DNA from: JANOQP01 sp044227705
Lineage (GTDB): Bacteria > Bacteroidota > Bacteroidia > Chitinophagales > Saprospiraceae
Assembly (NCBI GenBank): GCA_044227705.1
Contig: JBGAWE010000144.1
Location: forward strand, 1 to 11,422
DNA: 11,422 bases
Direction of reading: 5' to 3'
Each line of letters starts with the position of its first letter. Within the stretch, counting starts at the first letter, position 1. The position numbers and the translations under genes are program-made. Below are positions 7,749 to 11,422 of the stretch, in pieces. The notes under the pieces are model-generated. The model was given only the letters and a program-made list of their open reading frames with translations. It was not told where the DNA came from and ran no database searches.

Positions 7749-7761
7749 GCGAAAGTAGAAA
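7749..7761 (-). promoter_or_regulatory. candidate gcvP promoter (-7 region)
   Basis: The minus strand reads TTTCTACTTTCGC, identical to the 13-mer before acnA. The inner TACTTTCG is one mismatch from TAnnTTTG. It ends 37 bp before the gcvP start, against 40 bp for acnA. A CTGG lies 15 bp further upstream, but a proper TTG -33 box is not evident. Confidence 0.5.
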
Positions 7762-7811
7762 TCTCTTACTGTCCAGAAGCTCCAGTTTCGGGTGTGCGGC
7801 CGGCATTTCAG

Positions 7812-7843
7812 TTCTGTCCCGAGCCTGGGGCCTCGGGACAGAA
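7812..7843. repeat. perfect 12-bp inverted repeat
   Basis: TTCTGTCCCGAG at 7812-7823 is the exact reverse complement of 7832-7843, with an 8-base loop. There is no T-run on either side, so a simple intrinsic terminator is unlikely. A related smaller hairpin, TCCCGA-AGCC-TCGGGA, occurs at 9065-9080 inside another repeat. The two may belong to one dispersed palindrome family. Confidence 0.6.
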
Positions 7844-8081
7844 AGCGCGCCATTGAAACCAGGCAAAAAAGCCCAATTCTCCCCAAAGTCAAGCTGTGGC
7901 CATAGGGGTTTCGGCAAGGGCTTAACCTGCACTTCGATGGTTTCCGGGCCGTGCCCATCATTGGCACCAGCTGTGGCTGGACGAAGCCGCTGAACGGCTT
8001 GCTGGGCAGCGCGGCGAAGGAACCTTCACTTCTTTGCGCAGTTCCGGCCCGACCCTCCGGCTAAATCCCTCGACAAGCAAG

Positions 8082-8135
8082 AAAAAAATAAAAAAGAAGC
8101 GGCCTGCCGGGCGATGTCGTTCGGCAGGCCGCTTC
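8082..8135 (-). terminator. terminator of the 8174-8776 gene
   Basis: A 14-bp perfect stem (8096-8109 with 8122-8135) can be lengthened by two G-T and two G-C pairs to leave a 4-base loop. In the minus direction it is followed by a T-tract broken by one A (complement of 8082-8095). It lies about 40 bp after the minus-strand stop codon at 8174, as expected for an intrinsic terminator. Confidence 0.85.
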
Positions 8136-8173
8136 CTGTTTTCGGCAACTGGTTGGGTTGGGTTGTCAGTGGG

Positions 8174-8776
8174 TTACTGCGTCGGGGGTTCTGTGGTGGG
8201 CGGGTTGTCAGTTTTGCCACCTTTTTGGCTTTTTCCCTGACCCTCAAAGCGTTTTTTGAGGCGTTGATAGGCTTCTTCGGCACCTGCAACGCCGTGTTTG
8301 CGAGCTTCCTTGATGTTGGCATATATGCGGAGGGCGGGCGACCATGCCTCATCCCCGAGGAAGAGCATGATGTCGTGCAGCTTTTGCCAAAACGTGTCGA
8401 GGCTATTGCGCACGGGGATGAGCTTGGAAAAGGCGGTGAAGTCCTTCTCTGCCTCCGCAAGGTTGATAAAGGACGGGACGAGCGTCGGCCGGAGCTTCCC
8501 TTCCTCGAGGGCCTCGTCCACGAACAGCTTGTTGGCAGAATCGAGCGAGATGCGGCGATTGCGCTCCTCTTTGGTGAGCGTGATGAGGAAATCGAGCAGG
8601 GTGTTGAGTTCCTCTATCTTTTGGAAGGCTTCCTCAATGATTCTTTCCTCGATGACGAGGCTCAACCTGTTTTCAGATGAATTTGCTATGATTGTGCAAT
8701 TGAGATTGGTGAAAAACAGATGCCGAAACCTTAATTCAAAAATAGGCTCTGCACAATACGACGCGGAAGAGCACAT
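8174..8776 (-). CDS. conserved hypothetical protein, helical, start uncertain
   Basis: The function is unknown. The product is mostly helical and soluble, with no signal peptide or membrane segment. Segments such as LDFLITLTKEERNRR, LVPSFINLAEAEKDFTAF and DIMLFLGDEAWSPALRIY recall a family of about 170-residue uncharacterised proteins that I remember from Bacteroidota. So does the later GVAGAEEAYQRLKKRF. I cannot confirm this by search. The tail is low-complexity (PPTTEPPTQ). The open frame begins with an ATG at 8776 (200 aa), but the first 35 residues look non-coding and the family would start near SENRLSLVIEER. A TTG at 8665 (163 aa) is a possible start. A TATTTTTG box at 8737-8744 on this strand, if it is the -7 element, also puts the start downstream of 8776. 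A strong terminator follows the gene. Confidence 0.7.
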   Translation of the reverse strand: MCSSASYCAEPIFELRFRHLFFTNLNCTIIANSSENRLSLVIEERIIEEAFQKIEELNTLLDFLITLTKEERNRRISLDSANKLFVDEALEEGKLRPTLVPSFINLAEAEKDFTAFSKLIPVRNSLDTFWQKLHDIMLFLGDEAWSPALRIYANIKEARKHGVAGAEEAYQRLKKRFEGQGKSQKGGKTDNPPTTEPPTQ

Positions 8777-8904
8777 CCTTGGACGGAAGAAATATCGAAA
8801 TATAATGACGAAAAGACGACTTGGCGACGCATTTTGCCTTGCGGGCAGCCGATTTTGGAAGCCTCTTCAACAAACACACTGCTTGACCACTTCATATAAC
8901 AAGG

Positions 8905-8940
8905 CGAAGCCTGTTCCCAAGTTTTTGAGAACTGGCTTCG
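8905..8940. repeat. imperfect inverted repeat
   Basis: CGAAGCCTGTTC at 8905-8916 pairs with GAACTGGCTTCG at 8929-8940, with one T-T mismatch and a 12-base spacer. It sits at the left side of the repeat-dense region that begins after the hypothetical gene. No T-tract follows on either strand, so it is more likely a structural or mobile-element end than a terminator. Confidence 0.45.
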
Positions 8941-9049
8941 GCGGTTCCGCGCAGAGCGAAAGGAGAAGATGGATACGCTACGCCAGCCGTTCCCACGCCA
9001 GCAGGGTTCCTCTTGGCATTGATACAAACCGGGAAGGCGAGGGAGTTGG

Positions 9050-9144
9050 TGGCGAAGACGCCAATCCCGAAGCCTCGGGAGCAGTGCTTTGACTTAACGA
9101 AGATTTATGGGAGCGGTGACGGACGCCAACAACGGCAGAAAAGG
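9050..9144 (+). repeat. dispersed repeat, copy 1
   Basis: The 64-bp core 9081-9144 matches 9475-9538 with six differences by eye and no gaps. The left shoulder TGGCGAAGACGCC also matches copy 2, but here it carries the small palindrome TCCCGA-AGCC-TCGGGA (9065-9080). The element ends with ACGCCAACAACGGCAG followed by AAAAGG. Confidence 0.8.
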
Positions 9145-9147
9145 AGG

Positions 9148-9306
9148 CAAGAATTTCACTGCGGCAGTTCTGCGCGGAATTTTGAGACAAGTATTTTGCT
9201 GCGAAAGTTCCGCACAGCAATCGGAGACAAGAATTTTGCTGCGGAAGTTTCGCATGGATTTTGGAAACTCTGCTTGCGTTGCGGAATCTCCGAACACCTT
9301 GGGGAT
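9148..9306. repeat. tandem array of about 40-bp units
   Basis: Units at 9148-9187, 9188-9227 and 9228-9267 are each 40 bp and clearly related (CAAGAATTTTGCTGCGGAAG and variants). A degenerate fourth unit of about 39 bp follows (9268-9306), and a further trace (GCGGAAGTTTGG) appears near 9321. The second and third units carry a near-palindrome, TGCGRAAGTTYCGCA, at 9200-9214 and 9240-9254. Forty is not a multiple of three, so the array is not a coding repeat. It lies between copies 1 and 2 of the dispersed repeat. Confidence 0.8.
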
Positions 9307-9368
9307 TTAATTTTTGGCAAGCGGAAGTTTGGCTCAAATATTCGTGCTTGAACTATCTTGTTTTTCCA

Positions 9369-9932
9369 TTATCGGCACTTTTGCCAACCATCTGAGCCAA
9401 AATTGTGGGCGAGGACGGAAACAATGGCCCAAATGGGACAGGTGATGGAATTTTTGGCGAAAACGCCATCAACGGCAGGGCTTTGACTCAACGAAGATTT
9501 GTGGGAGCGGTGACGGGCACCAACAATGGCAGAAAAGGTGACACTACCTGCTTTTGTGCTATTAATGGTGGTCATTTGCGACCAAAGTATCATGGTTAAT
9601 ATACACATAATCATTGACAGTATGGCAATGCTCCAAAAAGCAAACTTAAAACTTGGTTCAATAATGACATCTTTATTAAGTATTTCATTTATTTTCTTTT
9701 CATGCCTCTTAAATACAAAGGAGAGTACAATTAAGGGTATGGTAGCAAAAAACATGTATACAAATTTGTCTATGCTTGTTCTTAAAATAGCAAGCGTAAT
9801 GTGCAAGATACTTAAGAAATTAAATCCAAAAACAAAGGACAAAACGTCCTTTATTGCGTAAATCCCAGACACACCAACGCCTTTGTTGTATTGGTTGATG
9901 TAAATCAAAGTCTTGTTTATTAGTTTGTCCAT
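9369..9932 (-). CDS. small integral membrane protein, 3' end replaced by repeat sequence
   Basis: I do not recognise the family. About 120 N-terminal residues look genuine: AT-rich codons and three hydrophobic segments, near 29-50 (LSFVFGFNFLSILHITLAIL), 57-74 (FVYMFFATIPLIVLSFVF) and 95-117 (FAFWSIAILSMIMCILTMIL). A charged linker with many Lys, Glu and Asn separates the second and third. From about residue 132 onward the frame is translated from the complement of dispersed repeat copy 2 and the sequence beyond it. The last 55 residues are therefore probably not original. The native C-terminus seems to have been lost by repeat insertion or recombination, unless the repeat merely brought an alternative end. 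The base composition differs sharply from the GC-rich genes to the left, suggesting transfer. The start at 9932 (MDKLINKTLIY) is the only good one. Confidence 0.6.
   Translation of the reverse strand: MDKLINKTLIYINQYNKGVGVSGIYAIKDVLSFVFGFNFLSILHITLAILRTSIDKFVYMFFATIPLIVLSFVFKRHEKKINEILNKDVIIEPSFKFAFWSIAILSMIMCILTMILWSQMTTINSTKAGSVTFSAIVGARHRSHKSSLSQSPAVDGVFAKNSITCPIWAIVSVLAHNFGSDGWQKCR
9455..9538 (+). repeat. dispersed repeat, copy 2
   Basis: This is the cleanest copy of the element. Its two halves end with the same motif (AACGCCATCAACGGCAG to 9478 and GGCACCAACAATGGCAG to 9532), exactly 54 bp apart. It overlaps, in antisense, the 3' part of the membrane-protein reading frame at 9369-9932. 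Confidence 0.8.
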
Positions 9933-9990
9933 GAAAGAGGCGTGTATTTGTTAGGAAGTAAGATGGTCTCATTTTATAGCGGCACGTAAA

Positions 9991-11340
9991 TCATTCAATA
10001 TTTTTTTGCCTTTGTTGGTGTCGGTTCCTGCTCCAACTAATCCTCACAAAATCGTAGAACTGCCGTTGTTGGCGTCCTCTTTCAAACATTCCGTACAGTT
10101 GTGGCGAGGCCGCCGAACAACGNACCAATTTAGTCCCCGCCGAAGTGCCATTGGAAACATATAGTTCAGGCCCGCCAGAATCACCAATAGCTTGGAAATA
10201 GAGCAGGCCATTGGCAAGCGCAAACTCACTTGGCGATGAACTGAACGAACCTGTTGCAAGGTCTTTAACCAATGTTGTTCCCGCAACTGTTCCATCGGTA
10301 CGATACAACTCAAACCCCGTTGTACCTTGTTTTCCTGGAAGGTACATATAATCGGCATTCGCCAACATATACCCTGGATCGTTTGAGTACTGTGTAGGCT
10401 GAATATCAGCAAATTTCTCCGTACCACTGGCCGTTCCATCGGTTCGCCAAAGAGCTGTATTTGTCGAAAAATATACTTTCCCTTTGAAAGCCGTGAACCA
10501 ACGAGGATCTGAGCCGCTTGAATTGCCCGATGTTATTTCCTTGAGCTTCAAAGTTCCTGCGGCAGTGCCATCGCTTACGAAAGGTTCGAAATTGATGCTT
10601 CCATTGTCGCTATACGCAAAATAAATCCCCCCCCCAATAGGTGTGATATTTTTTATCGTAGCCGAGGCAGTTGGGTCAATGCAAGCTATTTCAGTGATTG
10701 CGGATGCATCGCATTTGTACAAACAACCTTTGGTGTTGAAATGGGTAAAGTATACCGCATCGGTATCCGCGACCAATTCTGAAAATCCGCCGCTAATTGA
10801 GGCTGTTGAATTGTTTTGAACTATTTTCGTTCCGGCTGCAGTGCCATCACTTATCCAAAGAACGGTGTTGTTAGTCACTTTGTCCTTGGCAGCGAAGTAC
10901 AAATTGGAAGAAGTTGCAACCAAAGAAAAGGGGTTGGAAATATTGGCACTTGTGCCAACCACTTTTTGTGTCCCGGCAGTCGTCCCGTCGGTCACCCAAA
11001 TTTCGTTTTCATTGCTATCATCTTTGGCTATAAAATAAACCTTACCGTTTAGCACAGTCATATCCATGTCCGGAAGGCTGGATGCTGTTCCCGGATTGAT
11101 ATCTTTCAGCATCATTGTCCCTGTGCTTGTCCCGTCAGAGATCCAAAGTTCTTTTCCGCTTGTGCCATCATTGGCGTTGAAGTAAATTTTACCATTGAGA
11201 TTTATCACGTGATTGTGCTCAATGATGTCATCCCCCATTGCACTTGAGCTTCCAGGGTTTATTTCCTTCAATAACACTGGGGTCTGTCCGCCAATGCCCA
11301 GTGAGAGGAATAGAACAGAAAAAATAAATATGTTGCGCAT
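9991..11340 (-). CDS. exported ELWxxDGT-repeat protein, probably truncated at its 3' end
   Basis: The N-terminus is a signal peptide (MRNIFIFSVLFLSLGIGGQT). Then come seven copies of the ELWxxDGTxxGT motif, near residues 64 (ELWISDGTSTGT), 113 (EIWVTDGT), 161 (LWISDGT), 253 (PFVSDGT), 297 (LWRTDGT), 344 (ELYRTDGT) and 392 (ELYVSNGT). Most are about 48 residues apart, with a larger gap between the third and fourth. Such repeats are known in large secreted or surface proteins of Bacteroidota; a beta-propeller-like fold is commonly supposed. The motif stops being recognisable at residue 406. The ambiguous base at 10123 falls in that codon, GTN, which is valine whatever the base is. The remaining 43 residues come from dispersed repeat copy 3 and its flank, and carry an 18-residue internal repeat (RQQRQ, RHQQRQ). 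No type IX sorting domain is present. The start at 11340 fits the signal peptide. Confidence 0.8.
   Translation of the reverse strand: MRNIFIFSVLFLSLGIGGQTPVLLKEINPGSSSAMGDDIIEHNHVINLNGKIYFNANDGTSGKELWISDGTSTGTMMLKDINPGTASSLPDMDMTVLNGKVYFIAKDDSNENEIWVTDGTTAGTQKVVGTSANISNPFSLVATSSNLYFAAKDKVTNNTVLWISDGTAAGTKIVQNNSTASISGGFSELVADTDAVYFTHFNTKGCLYKCDASAITEIACIDPTASATIKNITPIGGGIYFAYSDNGSINFEPFVSDGTAAGTLKLKEITSGNSSGSDPRWFTAFKGKVYFSTNTALWRTDGTASGTEKFADIQPTQYSNDPGYMLANADYMYLPGKQGTTGFELYRTDGTVAGTTLVKDLATGSFSSSPSEFALANGLLYFQAIGDSGGPELYVSNGTSAGTKLXRCSAASPQLYGMFERGRQQRQFYDFVRISWSRNRHQQRQKNIE
10000..10087 (-). repeat. dispersed repeat, copy 3 (diverged, opposite orientation)
   Basis: Read on the minus strand, 10063-10000 aligns without gaps to the 64-bp core of copies 1 and 2, at roughly two thirds identity by eye. 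The left half ends with GGACGCCAACAACGGCAG (10077-10060), an exact 18-base match to 9121-9138 of copy 1. The two motif ends are 54 bp apart, as in copy 2. The copy forms the 3' end of the ELWxxDGT reading frame. Confidence 0.65.
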
Positions 11341-11422
11341 GGTTTATTAATTTAATTGTTTTGTTGAATAAATCTTTTGAAATTAACTGAAAATTCCAGT
11401 CTTGCTATTGTTTAATACGAAA
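11341..11422. other. AT-rich leader upstream of the ELWxxDGT gene
   Basis: The 82 bp to the window edge are very AT-rich and should contain the 5' leader and perhaps the promoter of the minus-strand gene. TAATTTCA on the minus strand only loosely resembles the -7 consensus. I see no reading frame here. Confidence 0.3.

Larger units (their letters stand above)
7712..8173. other. 460-bp intergenic region upstream of gcvP
   Basis: This stretch holds the gcvP promoter candidate (7749-7761), a perfect inverted repeat (7812-7843) and the terminator of the next gene (8082-8135). Between 7914 and 8065 the plus strand has an open frame rich in GC-ending codons (it includes NLHFDGFRAVPIIG), but it begins after a stop with no ATG. 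It could be a gene remnant or chance. I see no other gene and no tRNA. Confidence 0.5.

Noticed and set aside
6857..7993. 378-codon plus-strand open frame
   Set aside because: It is mostly antisense to gcvP, has Arg-rich low-information content and runs into intergenic sequence; treated as a shadow.
7914..8065. Plus-strand frame with coding-like codons upstream of gcvP
   Set aside because: It has no ATG and begins just after a stop; there is not enough to call a pseudogene.
7712..8090. Glycine riboswitch upstream of gcvP
   Set aside because: I looked for the conserved glycine-aptamer core on the gcvP strand and did not see it; the promoter box also leaves only a short leader.
9148..9306. 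Possible CRISPR array
   Set aside because: The units are contiguous, degenerate 40-bp repeats without unique spacers, and no cas genes are present.
9013..9351. Overlapping frames on both strands across the repeat region
   Set aside because: They are translated from dispersed and 40-bp repeats, whose period is not a multiple of three in the array; no plausible protein.

Overview
The window looks like a chromosomal stretch from a GC-rich member of the Bacteroidota. The evidence is a Bacteroidota-style DnaE N-terminus, a mitochondrial-type aconitase like the one known from Bacteroides, a protein built of ELWxxDGT repeats, TAnnTTTG-like promoter boxes, and an absence of obvious Shine-Dalgarno sequences. 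The class is not certain; Saprospiria or a relative is only a guess. The sequence is strongly GC-rich up to about 9540 and clearly AT-richer after that.

Core part (1-8776). At the left edge lies the N-terminal 175 residues of DNA polymerase III alpha (dnaE, minus strand, cut by the window). A 620-bp gap follows, then acnA on the plus strand. acnA faces a three-gene minus-strand cluster across a strong hairpin terminator. That cluster has a SigZ-like ECF sigma factor, a 29-residue peptide with seven cysteines, and a 54-residue exported cysteine-rich protein. Next is gcvP (single-chain glycine decarboxylase, minus strand), then a minus-strand gene for a soluble protein of unknown function, each followed by a GGCC-stemmed terminator. 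acnA and gcvP share an identical 13-bp motif about 40 bp before their start codons, which looks like a common promoter element.

Accessory part (about 8780-11422). This holds inverted repeats, a tandem array of roughly 40-bp units, and three copies of a dispersed element built from 54-bp units. It also holds two AT-rich minus-strand genes: a small three-helix membrane protein and an exported ELWxxDGT-repeat protein. The 3' ends of both reading frames run into copies of the dispersed element, which suggests that repeat insertion or recombination replaced their native ends. One ambiguous base (10123) lies exactly at the junction in the second gene.

The most promising possibly undescribed unit is the sigZ-linked pair of tiny cysteine-rich genes (3548-4550). 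The sigma factor, the glycine/cysteine peptide and the exported cysteine-rich protein lie in one direction with short gaps and behind one terminator. They could form a small thiol- or metal-related response module; that function is inference.
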